DNA of 5,441 nt from an uncultured Chloroflexaceae bacterium (GTDB lineage: Bacteria > Chloroflexota > Chloroflexia > Chloroflexales > Chloroflexaceae): positions 1 through 5,441 of the forward strand of contig CAKZQX010000425.1 in NCBI GenBank assembly GCA_937141995.1, read 5' to 3'. The position numbers were made by a program, and so were the translations under genes. Positions 1-5,400 of this stretch are shown here, piece after piece. The first letter of the stretch is position 1, and every line of letters starts with the position of its first letter. Under the pieces are notes generated by a model that did no database searches, was not told the origin of the DNA, and was given only the letters and a program-made list of their open reading frames with translations.

Positions 1-109
1 GCCGGTGTGTGGCCGGAACCGGCGGAAGCCGGGACTCCTGGGGCGCTGTCCGGTGGCGCAGGGTACCCCGCATGCCGTGGGACCGACGCGAATCATCTTT
101 TCAGACAGT

Positions 110-150
110 CTCTTAGTTCTTAGTTCTCAGTTCTCGGTTCTCAGTTCTAA
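110..150. repeat. 7-bp tandem repeat array (TTCTYAG), about 5.9 units, before proC
   Basis: Units read in order CTCTTAG, TTCTTAG, TTCTCAG, TTCTCGG, TTCTCAG and a partial TTCTAA. The period is exactly 7 bases with no indels. The array ends one base before the GAGGA ribosome binding site of proC, so it would form the last part of the 5' leader. It is T-rich and of much lower G+C than the surrounding sequence. The layout resembles the short heptanucleotide tandem repeats (STRR type) known from cyanobacteria; similarity to those is by style and not by matched sequence. Confidence 0.9.
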
Positions 151-151
151 T

Positions 152-156
152 GAGGA
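152..156 (+). promoter_or_regulatory. Ribosome binding site that fixes the proC start
   Basis: GAGGA lies four bases before the ATG at 161. It selects this ATG over the far-upstream in-frame ATG at position 5, which would add 52 residues unlike any ProC family N-terminus. Confidence 0.75.
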
Positions 157-160
157 ACAT

Positions 161-991
161 ATGCCTGACGATCTACGTATTGCCCTGATTGGCGCGGGCG
201 CAATGGGCGAAGCGATTACCGCCGGGTTGATCCGCCGCGCGGTTGTGCCGGCCGACCGGATCCTCGCCAGTGAACCGCGTGCCGAGCGCCGCCAGACATT
301 ACAAGTAGATTACCGGATTAATCTGACGGATCAGAATGGAGAAGCCGCACGCTGGGGACAGGTGGTCATTCTGGCGATCAAACCCCAGATGCTACCCGCT
401 GTGTTGCCCCAACTGCGCGGTACCCTGCGGCCTGACGCGCTCTGCATCTCGATTATTGCCGGTGCGCCACTTGCAACCTTTATGGATGGGCTGGATCATC
501 CGGCCGTAGTGCGGGCGATCCCCAACACCCCCGCCCAGATCGGCGCGGGCATGACCGTCTGGACTGCGGCAGCCGCGGTTAATGCGCAACAACGCGCATG
601 GGCGCAGATGGTCCTGAGCGCGCTGGGGCAGGAACTGTTTGTGGATGATGAGCACTACCTGGACATGGCGACGGCGTTGAGCGGCAGTGGCCCGGCCTAC
701 TTCTTCCTGATACTGGAGGCCATGATCGATGCCGGGGTGCATATCGGCTTCCCCCGGCATATCGCCGAAACCCTGGTGACGCAAACGATGCTTGGCGCGG
801 TGCAGTATGCGCAGCAGAGCGGCCTGCACCCGGCCCAACTGCGCAATGCCGTCACCTCGCCGGGTGGCACCACCGCCGCCGCTCTGAGCGCCATGGAGCG
901 GGGCGGCCTGCGCACCACGTTGAGCGATGGCGTCTGGGCCGCTTACCGCCGCTCGGCAGAACTTGGCCGGCAGAACCAGGAAGAACAGTAG
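161..991 (+). CDS. proC: Pyrroline-5-carboxylate reductase
   Basis: Reduces 1-pyrroline-5-carboxylate to L-proline with NAD(P)H, the last step of proline synthesis in the cytoplasm. The 276-residue product has the usual family length (about 270). The N-terminal Rossmann domain shows IALIGAGAMGEAI with the glycine motif GAGAMG at 11-16, and AIKPQ at 72-76, the family's AVKPQ dinucleotide-domain motif. RAIPNTPAQIGAG at 118-130 is the conserved PNTP loop. The C-terminal dimerisation domain carries TALSGSGPAYFF (171-182) and the signature LRNAVTSPGGTTAAAL (227-242), including the substrate-binding SPGGTT segment. The ATG at 161 is chosen because translation from it begins five residues before the Rossmann strand and it has a GAGGA site four bases upstream. 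It is the first gene of the apparent operon; its stop is 15 bases before the next start. No key residue is missing and I regard the assignment as firm. Confidence 0.97.
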   Translation: MPDDLRIALIGAGAMGEAITAGLIRRAVVPADRILASEPRAERRQTLQVDYRINLTDQNGEAARWGQVVILAIKPQMLPAVLPQLRGTLRPDALCISIIAGAPLATFMDGLDHPAVVRAIPNTPAQIGAGMTVWTAAAAVNAQQRAWAQMVLSALGQELFVDDEHYLDMATALSGSGPAYFFLILEAMIDAGVHIGFPRHIAETLVTQTMLGAVQYAQQSGLHPAQLRNAVTSPGGTTAAALSAMERGGLRTTLSDGVWAAYRRSAELGRQNQEEQ

Positions 992-1006
992 AGGAAGGAG
1001 GGGAGT

Positions 1007-1804
1007 ATGACGCAGATGCGCTATGCCCGTCCCCGGTTGATCACCGCCGATGATCAGCGCTACCGGGCTTTTGTTGCCCAGTTTATTTTGCAACGCCAAA
1101 ACCAGCGCGCCATGCGCCCCCCCCGCCGGCGGGACATCTTTGGCGGTCAGGCGGAGGCGGCGCTACGCGACTGGCTGGCGGATCAGCTTCCGCTTACGGA
1201 GCGGCGCATCCTGGAGTACGAAGAGCGCCGGGGCAAACGTGCCAGCACCAAATACCGCGAACTGGATGCCCTGGTTCTCGGTGATCGTAACGCCTGGGTG
1301 TTTGAAATCAAGGCCAGCCGGACGGCGGGCAGCCTGCGCCGTGCAGCGGGCCAACTCCAGGAGACACGCGCCATCCTGCGTCTGCTCTATCCAAAAGTTT
1401 ATACTACGATCCTGCTGGTAGACACCGGTATTCCCACTGCCGCCGAGGTTGCCGCGTTGATGGCCGGTCCCGAAGCGCCCCGCACCCCACCACTCACCCT
1501 GGACGAAGTGCCGGCAGCCCAGCCGGAGATCCACCCGGTCGAGAGCATTGCCGCGTGCCGACAGGATGACCAGCGGATTGATCTGCTGCGCTTCAGCGTC
1601 GATGATATTATCGCCCTGGCCGGTGCGGAGAATCTGGCGCTCGACTGGGAGGCGGATGAGGTGATCGCGGATACGCCCCCGCCGCCCCCGGACAGCGGGC
1701 CGGTCTACTCAACCGAGGAATCCGAGGGTGATGCGGACGAGAGTCCGCTGGCAGCCGCCCTGCGCCGCGCGGGACTGAAGGACATGAAGGACCGTGATGG
1801 CTAA
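1007..1804 (+). CDS. Uncharacterised protein with PD-(D/E)XK nuclease-like core
   Basis: 265 residues, probably cytoplasmic: no signal peptide or membrane segment. I do not recognise a named family, but the core has the residue order of PD-(D/E)XK phosphodiesterases: a helix with GGQAEAALRDWL and Glu50 (46-57), then RELDALVL with Asp87 (84-91), then WVFEIKAS with Glu100-x-Lys102 (97-104), followed by a helix with GQLQETRAIL, Gln116/Gln118 (115-124), as in RecB/Hjc-type enzymes. Hydrophobic strand YTTILLVDTG (132-141) follows. Residues about 152-245 are Pro/acid-rich linker, including a run of five prolines at 224-228, and end in a short helix SPLAAALRRAGL. The start has a strong GGAGG (997-1001) five bases upstream; the ATG at 1016 is a less likely alternative. 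The C-terminus overlaps the next gene by 8 bases, so the two are probably co-translated. The nuclease fold is an inference from spacing of residues; real activity, or a non-catalytic role, is unknown. Substrate and partner cannot be read from context, since neighbours are metabolic. Confidence 0.8.
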   Translation: MTQMRYARPRLITADDQRYRAFVAQFILQRQNQRAMRPPRRRDIFGGQAEAALRDWLADQLPLTERRILEYEERRGKRASTKYRELDALVLGDRNAWVFEIKASRTAGSLRRAAGQLQETRAILRLLYPKVYTTILLVDTGIPTAAEVAALMAGPEAPRTPPLTLDEVPAAQPEIHPVESIAACRQDDQRIDLLRFSVDDIIALAGAENLALDWEADEVIADTPPPPPDSGPVYSTEESEGDADESPLAAALRRAGLKDMKDRDG

Positions 1805-2459
1805 CCGCGCCGAACCGACAACCACACTCACGCGCGGCTACCCGCCTCCACCCTGGACGCTGTGGGGCAGCGCGCTGGCCGCCTCGTTCCTCGTGCAGAG
1901 TAGCGCCGTTGAGGGGCTGGTGCCGCCACCCCTGAAGTTGCTCAAACTCCCCGGTAGTCGCGCCTTTGGGCAACTGGCAATTGCCCGCTACGGTGCCGGT
2001 TCCACCCTCGAGTACAGCGAACTGATCGCCACCGTCCTGGTACGCTATGGCGTGCGCATCGCTTCCTACGTGACCCACATCGCCGTAGACAACTCCCGGT
2101 CGCAACGTGGCGGTCACGAAATCTGGCATCTGCCCAAGCAGTTCTGGCGCTTTGAGTGGAACCTGGAGCCACCCGAAGCCGGCGTTCGTGTCTGGGATGG
2201 CGCACGGCTGGTTTGCGCCATCAACCGGGCACCGCTGAATGCACGCTTCTGGCCGATCCGGACCCGCCTGCCCGTTCTGGTGCCGACCGACGAAGGGGTT
2301 TCGCTGCTGTCGAGCGAGATCGATGCACGCTTTGCGCGGGTCGCCTGGCAACTCCAACCTGGCCCCGATGGTCCGCTGGCCGGATTCAAGCCGGCGGGTC
2401 GCCTGCTGACAACGGCAATGAAGGGGCGCTTGCACATCCCGGCGCTCCAGCCGCTGTAG
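1797..2459 (+). CDS. Acetoacetate decarboxylase-like superfamily protein
   Basis: 220 residues, cytoplasmic. The superfamily uses a lysine Schiff base to decarboxylate or otherwise transform beta-keto acids. The diagnostic part is residues about 70-120: LEYSELIATVLV with Glu75, AVDNSRSQRGGHEIWHLPK (95-114) ending in Lys114. Compared by eye with the Clostridium acetobutylicum enzyme as remembered, Glu75 and Lys114 are 39 residues apart as are Glu76 and catalytic Lys115 there, and the D-N and G-(R/H)-E-(L/I)...PK words align without gaps. The second lysine of the usual P-K-K (Lys116, which lowers the pKa of the first) is Gln115 here, and the position of clostridial Glu61 seems to be hydrophobic, so the true reaction may not be acetoacetate decarboxylation. 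The start is ambiguous: GTG at 1794 is directly followed by ATG at 1797; AAGGA at 1787-1791 is five bases from the ATG but only two from the GTG, so ATG is preferred. It overlaps the preceding gene by 8 bases and is followed 16 bases later by a flavin monooxygenase. Confidence 0.85.
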   Translation: MANRAEPTTTLTRGYPPPPWTLWGSALAASFLVQSSAVEGLVPPPLKLLKLPGSRAFGQLAIARYGAGSTLEYSELIATVLVRYGVRIASYVTHIAVDNSRSQRGGHEIWHLPKQFWRFEWNLEPPEAGVRVWDGARLVCAINRAPLNARFWPIRTRLPVLVPTDEGVSLLSSEIDARFARVAWQLQPGPDGPLAGFKPAGRLLTTAMKGRLHIPALQPL

Positions 2460-2475
2460 GCATGGGAGGATTGCC

Positions 2476-3621
2476 ATGAGCGAAAGCATGCATATTCTTA
2501 TCATCGGCGGCGGGATTGGCGGGCTGGCAGCCGCCATTGCCCTGCAACAGCTTGGCCTCGCTGTCACCGTCTTTGAACGCACACCGGAATTGCACGAGGT
2601 TGGCGCGGGTCTGTCCCTCTGGCCGAACGCGGTGAAGGCACTCGACAAACTCGGCCTGGGGGAGCCGCTCCGCGCTATGGGAGTGCCCAACGGTAGTGCC
2701 GGCATACGCGCCTGGGACGGCACCCCGCTGGTGCAACTCTCCGCATCTACCCTGGAACAGACCTTTGGCGCGCCAACGATTGTTGTCCATCGCGCTGACC
2801 TGCAGACACTCCTGCGCGCGGCCCTGGCCCCGGATGTACTCCGCCTGGGATGGGAGTGTACCGGCTTTGTGCAGGATGCCGAGGGCGTCACGGCGCAGTT
2901 TGCGGATGGACAATCAGTGCGCGGGGATCTGCTGATCGGCGCGGACGGAATAAGATCGGCCATGCGCACGCAGCTCTTTGGCGAGCAACCGCTGCGCTAT
3001 GCGGGCTACACGGCGTGGCGCGGCGTCGCCCATTTTGCACACGACCAGTTGCTGCTCGGCGAAACCTGGGGGCGAGGTACACGCTTTGGCATTGCACCGC
3101 TCAACCAGGAGCGCGTCTACTGGTTTGCCACCCGAAATGCGCCCGCCGGCAGCGCTGCGGCACCCGACGGGCATAAGGCAGAACTCCTGCGGCGCTTTCG
3201 CGGCCGGCATGATCCGATCCCCGCCGTTATCGCAGCAACCGAAGCGACAGCGATCCTGCACAATGACATCTATGACTTGCAACCGCTCAAGCGCTGGGGC
3301 CAGGGACGGGTAACGCTGCTGGGTGACGCGGCCCACGCGATGACGCCCAATCTGGGCCAGGGAGCCTGCCAGGCGCTGGAAGATGCGGTAGCCCTGGCCG
3401 CCGGTCTGCACGCCGGCAGCAGCGGCGATGCCGGGTTACGCGCCTATGAAGCGCGGCGGATCAACCGGGCCAATGCTATTGTCCGGCAGTCCTGGCGGGT
3501 TGGCCGGATTGCCCAGTTGGAGCATCCCCTGGCCGTCGGGTTGCGCAATTTTGCCTTTAAGCACATGCCTTCCAACATGTCAATGCGGCAGTTCACATGG
3601 CTCCTGGGACACGAAGTATGA
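2476..3621 (+). CDS. FAD-dependent monooxygenase (group A flavoprotein hydroxylase family)
   Basis: 381 residues, the normal size for single-component aromatic or isoprenoid hydroxylases/epoxidases of the FAD_binding_3 type. These use NAD(P)H and O2 to put one oxygen atom on the substrate. Visible motifs in order: ADP-binding ILIIGGGIGGLAAA with GGGIGG at 11-16 and the ribose-binding Glu34 at the end of the second strand (VTVFER); SLWPNAVKAL (47-56); VVHRADLQ with Arg106; the DG motif LLIGADGIRSAMR (Asp157-Gly158); and the GD motif VTLLGDAAHAMTPNLGQGA (Gly283-Asp284) that holds FAD ribityl phosphate, with LEDAVALA after it. There is no signal peptide or clear membrane anchor. Closest styles by eye are salicylate/3-hydroxybenzoate hydroxylases and zeaxanthin-epoxidase-like proteins; the substrate cannot be told from sequence. 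The start has GGGAGGA (2464-2470) five bases upstream; Met5 (2488) is the alternative. The stop codon overlaps the next gene's start (ATGA), so the two are translationally coupled. The preceding decarboxylase-like gene may act in the same pathway. Confidence 0.93.
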   Translation: MSESMHILIIGGGIGGLAAAIALQQLGLAVTVFERTPELHEVGAGLSLWPNAVKALDKLGLGEPLRAMGVPNGSAGIRAWDGTPLVQLSASTLEQTFGAPTIVVHRADLQTLLRAALAPDVLRLGWECTGFVQDAEGVTAQFADGQSVRGDLLIGADGIRSAMRTQLFGEQPLRYAGYTAWRGVAHFAHDQLLLGETWGRGTRFGIAPLNQERVYWFATRNAPAGSAAAPDGHKAELLRRFRGRHDPIPAVIAATEATAILHNDIYDLQPLKRWGQGRVTLLGDAAHAMTPNLGQGACQALEDAVALAAGLHAGSSGDAGLRAYEARRINRANAIVRQSWRVGRIAQLEHPLAVGLRNFAFKHMPSNMSMRQFTWLLGHEV

Positions 3622-5342
3622 TCCGGTCACACCTGCTTCAGCGCCAACAGACCGTCACGTTGCTCAAGGCGCCCCTGCTGCTGCTGGTGACATTTACTGG
3701 TGCATTCTGGCTGTATGCGCACACGGCAGCACCCAGCGTGCTCTCTGGGGATAGCGGCGAGTTCCAGTTTGCCGCGCCGCTGCTGGGCATTCCCCATCCC
3801 ACGGGCTACCCGCTCTACATTCTGCTAGGCAAGCTGGCAACCCTGCTGCCGGTAGGTGACATCGCGCACCGCGTGACCCTGGTCGCGTCCCTGGCGGGGG
3901 CGGGAACGGTGGCGCTGCTGGCGCTGCTGCTACTGCGCGTCACCGGGAGCATGCCGGCAGCGCTGATTGCGGCGACGGCGCTGACGGTTGCACCAGGGCT
4001 CTGGCATCTCTCAACAATTGCGGAGGTCTACACCCTCAACACGCTGCTACTGACCCTGCTGGCGCTATTGCTCTGGCATGCGCACGATCAAAAAAAGAGC
4101 ATGAGTGGCATGGGTAGCGTGGGGGTTAATGCTCCGCGAAATCAAGAGAGTCCGGAAATTCATTCCCCGGCTTCCCCAGTCGCCAATCCCCAGTCGCCAA
4201 TCCCTAATCCCCAATCCCCAACCCTTAACCCCCGCTACCTCTACGCGGCAGCGTTGGTGACGGGCCTGGGTGTCAGTCATCACGCCTCCTTTGCCTTTAC
4301 CGGCGCACCACTGCTGCTGGTTTTTGGCCTGCTCCCACTGCTCCTGAGTACCGGCACGGCAGCGCCGGCAGAGCAGATGCGCATAGCGGTGACACGTCTG
4401 CGCAGCCAGGCATGGTTTCTCGTCCGGCTTGGGCTGGCGGGACTGCTCGGGCTGACGCCCTGGCTGTTTGTGCTGGTGCAGTATGCCCGCCTGGGACCGT
4501 TCGCGGGCACCGATCATGGGTTGCCACAGGCGTATTTCTGGGGCGCGCCGACCGGCTGGGGCGCGGCGCTGGCCCACCTGACCGGCGGTACACTGCGCAG
4601 CGGCGTCTTTGATCCGCCGGGACCGCGTACACTCCTTCAGACCGCGCTCACGCTGTGGGAGCGGTTACAGTTTGAGTTTGGGCCGCTGGGCGTCACGCTG
4701 GGGGTGCTGGGAGGCTACAGCCTGCTCCGGCGGCCGCTCTGGCTGTGGCTGGGTAGCGCCTGGGTTGCCGGTATCACCGCGCTCTACTTTGCCAGCCTGG
4801 GTCCGGCGGTCCAGGACGCGCCCGTGTTTACACTGCCACTACTCCTGCCCTGGGCCTGCTGGATCGGCATCGGCGCAACGGCGCTGGCCGAGCGGGTGAA
4901 ACTACTGCTGACCGAGAATCGCACATCCCACATCCCACATCCCGCATCCCGCATCCTTTTAGTAGGCTGCCTGCTGCTAACGCTGGGGTGGGGCCAGACC
5001 CGGCTGCCCTACGGCAACAAGGCCGACCAGTGGCTCTTCCGTACCTTTGGTGAGGGTGTGCTGGCGGAGGTTGCACCGGATGCCGTGGTGCTGACCCGCT
5101 GGGAGCAGGGGACGATCCTGCACTACTTGCGCCTGATTGAAGGCCGGCGTCCCGATGTCTGGGTAGATATTGTCGAACTGGAAGATATCTCCTGGCAGGA
5201 GCGCATTCAAGCACGCTACCCTGACCGGCAGGTCTACATTATCGGGAGCGCCGACGATGCCTCCGCGCTGGGAGCGGAGTATGTCTGGGGCACGGACTAT
5301 GCCACGCTGTTTCGGCTGGGACCTGAGAATAATAAACGTTAA
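3618..5342 (+). CDS. DUF2723/TMEM260-like membrane protein, putative GT-C glycosyltransferase
   Basis: 574 residues with many hydrophobic segments (roughly 14-34, 86-107, 112-128, 138-154, 207-245, 266-288, 354-393, 402-422, 446-460). The N-terminal DUF2723 signature is clear: VLSGDSGEFQFAAPLLG (41-57, Asp45 and Glu48) in the first external loop, IPHPTGYPLYILLGKL (58-73), then the TIAEVYTLN word (133-141) and GLGVSHHASF (216-225). Eukaryotic TMEM260 is a protein O-mannosyltransferase and this fold uses lipid-linked sugars; the acidic loop is the likely catalytic site, but donor and acceptor here are unknown. The C-terminal about 110 residues form a soluble, probably external, domain (WEQGTILHYLRLI, YVWGTDYATLF). 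ATG 3618 is preferred to ATG 3597 because it makes an ATGA overlap with the preceding stop; 3597 would add seven residues encoded inside the previous gene. Odd points: a low-complexity insertion at about 157-206 and a second repeat-encoded loop at 435-447, both made by 7-bp DNA repeats, and an in-frame A7 slippery run at codons 158-160. Last gene of the operon within the window. Confidence 0.88.
   Translation: MIRSHLLQRQQTVTLLKAPLLLLVTFTGAFWLYAHTAAPSVLSGDSGEFQFAAPLLGIPHPTGYPLYILLGKLATLLPVGDIAHRVTLVASLAGAGTVALLALLLLRVTGSMPAALIAATALTVAPGLWHLSTIAEVYTLNTLLLTLLALLLWHAHDQKKSMSGMGSVGVNAPRNQESPEIHSPASPVANPQSPIPNPQSPTLNPRYLYAAALVTGLGVSHHASFAFTGAPLLLVFGLLPLLLSTGTAAPAEQMRIAVTRLRSQAWFLVRLGLAGLLGLTPWLFVLVQYARLGPFAGTDHGLPQAYFWGAPTGWGAALAHLTGGTLRSGVFDPPGPRTLLQTALTLWERLQFEFGPLGVTLGVLGGYSLLRRPLWLWLGSAWVAGITALYFASLGPAVQDAPVFTLPLLLPWACWIGIGATALAERVKLLLTENRTSHIPHPASRILLVGCLLLTLGWGQTRLPYGNKADQWLFRTFGEGVLAEVAPDAVVLTRWEQGTILHYLRLIEGRRPDVWVDIVELEDISWQERIQARYPDRQVYIIGSADDASALGAEYVWGTDYATLFRLGPENNKR
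4091..4097 (+). other. In-frame A_AAA_AAG slippery heptamer at the edge of the insertion
   Basis: Codons 158-160 of the glycosyltransferase read CAA AAA AAG, giving the heptamer A_AAA_AAG in the frame used by dnaX-type -1 frameshifting, within an unbroken run of seven A in an otherwise G+C-rich gene. A -1 shift would read GAG CAT GAG TGG CAT GGG and stop at TAG 4115-4117, giving a product of about 166 residues that keeps the N-terminal membrane module with the acidic loop. I see no clearly placed stimulatory Shine-Dalgarno or hairpin, so function is unproven. Confidence 0.3.
4099..4125. repeat. Degenerate 9-bp triplicate
   Basis: Three consecutive units GCATGAGTG, GCATGGGTA and GCGTGGGGG with a 9-base period lie at the start of the low-complexity insertion in the glycosyltransferase gene. 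They encode the Ser/Gly-rich stretch around residues 161-170. The units differ at several positions, so this is a weak repeat, but it adds to the picture of a stretch built from simple repeats rather than conserved protein. Confidence 0.45.
4174..4229. repeat. 7-bp tandem repeat array (CCCCARY), 8 units, inside the glycosyltransferase gene
   Basis: Units in order: CCCCAGT, CGCCAAT, CCCCAGT, CGCCAAT, CCCTAAT, CCCCAAT, CCCCAAC, CCTTAAC; exactly 56 bases with no indels. A 7-bp unit read in triplets gives a seven-residue protein period, seen as NPQSPIP then NPQSPTL at residues 190-203. The reading frame stays open because no unit makes a stop in the frame used. The first four units form a 14-bp higher-order repeat (CCCCAGT + CGCCAAT twice), pointing to a recent duplication. 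The unit CCCCA(A/G)T matches the STRR heptamer described from heterocystous cyanobacteria, as far as I recall it. Confidence 0.92.
4202..4233 (-). other. Template-strand G-quadruplex motif
   Basis: The + strand has C runs at 4202-4204, 4209-4212, 4216-4219, 4222-4224 and 4229-4233, separated by 4, 3, 2 and 4 bases. The - strand therefore carries five consecutive runs of at least three G with loops of 2-4, fulfilling the canonical G3+N1-7 rule. Because - is the template strand of the gene, folding could slow RNA polymerase or the replication fork. Folding itself is not shown. Confidence 0.6.
4922..4956. repeat. 7-bp tandem repeat array (CRCATCC), 5 exact-length units
   Basis: Units are CACATCC three times then CGCATCC twice, 35 bases without indels. 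They encode residues 435-447 of the glycosyltransferase (the SHIPHPASRI region), a short loop directly before the last hydrophobic segment. The split into three identical units followed by two identical units suggests slippage duplications around a single A/G change. Confidence 0.93.
4927..4950 (-). other. Second template-strand G-quadruplex motif
   Basis: C3 runs at 4927-4929, 4934-4936, 4941-4943 and 4948-4950 are spaced by exactly four bases each, so the - strand reads as G3N4G3N4G3N4G3. It meets the minimal canonical quadruplex rule and again lies on the template strand of the same gene. Confidence 0.6.
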
Positions 5343-5377
5343 ACCGCCCCAGGTTGATCTACATTTGCATGTTGCAA

Positions 5378-5400
5378 AACAGCTACCATGTGTAACTGTT
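5378..5400. promoter_or_regulatory. Imperfect palindrome/hairpin after the last gene
   Basis: Arms AACAGCTAC (5378-5386) and GTAACTGTT (5392-5400) pair at eight of nine positions around the 5-base loop CATGT. It could be the stem of a transcript-end hairpin, but no run of U follows, so a factor-independent terminator is doubtful. It could equally be a DNA-binding site for a dimeric regulator of a gene beyond the window. Confidence 0.4.

Larger units (their letters stand above)
1..160. other. Leader region upstream of proC, possibly holding the 3' end of an unseen upstream gene
   Basis: No complete gene is supported here. The proC reading frame is open back to position 5, but the upstream 52 codons look non-coding (Arg/Gly/Pro-rich, then translation of a 7-bp repeat). 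Frame +1 is open from base 1 to a TAG at 121-123 and frame +3 is open to a TAG at 114-116; both stops fall inside or at the edge of the repeat array, so either could be the tail of an upstream + strand gene, but neither peptide tail resembles a family I recognise. The first 35 bases hold several CCGG words. I see no convincing -35/-10 promoter pair, so whether transcription starts here or enters from upstream is open. Confidence 0.4.

Noticed and set aside
5..160. N-terminal extension of proC to the ATG at position 5
   Set aside because: The extra 52 residues include a translated 7-bp repeat, do not resemble ProC proteins, and a good ribosome binding site sits before the ATG at 161.
392..1099. 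A 235-codon open frame on the - strand opposite proC
   Set aside because: It is antisense to the firmly identified proC and has a His/Arg/Gly-rich composition with no recognisable domain.
1608..2969. A 453-codon open frame on the - strand across the decarboxylase-like and monooxygenase genes
   Set aside because: It is antisense to two genes with clear family motifs, its translation is Arg/Pro/Ser/Ala-rich without any motif, and it merely reflects the low stop frequency of high-G+C DNA.
3597..3617. Earlier start of the glycosyltransferase at ATG 3597
   Set aside because: It would add seven residues from inside the monooxygenase gene; the ATGA overlap at 3618-3621 is a typical coupled start. 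It is not fully excluded.
4174..4229. CRISPR-like array
   Set aside because: Units are 7 bp and directly adjacent, without spacers; it is a simple tandem repeat.
4065..4577. A 170-codon open frame on the - strand with a His-Ala-Thr repeat
   Set aside because: The repeat is the complement of the 9-bp triplicate and heptamers in the glycosyltransferase gene; the frame has no motif or ribosome binding site of note.
5364..5378. Intrinsic terminator from TTTGCA/TGCAAA
   Set aside because: The stem is only six base pairs, A+T-rich, and is not followed by a run of T.
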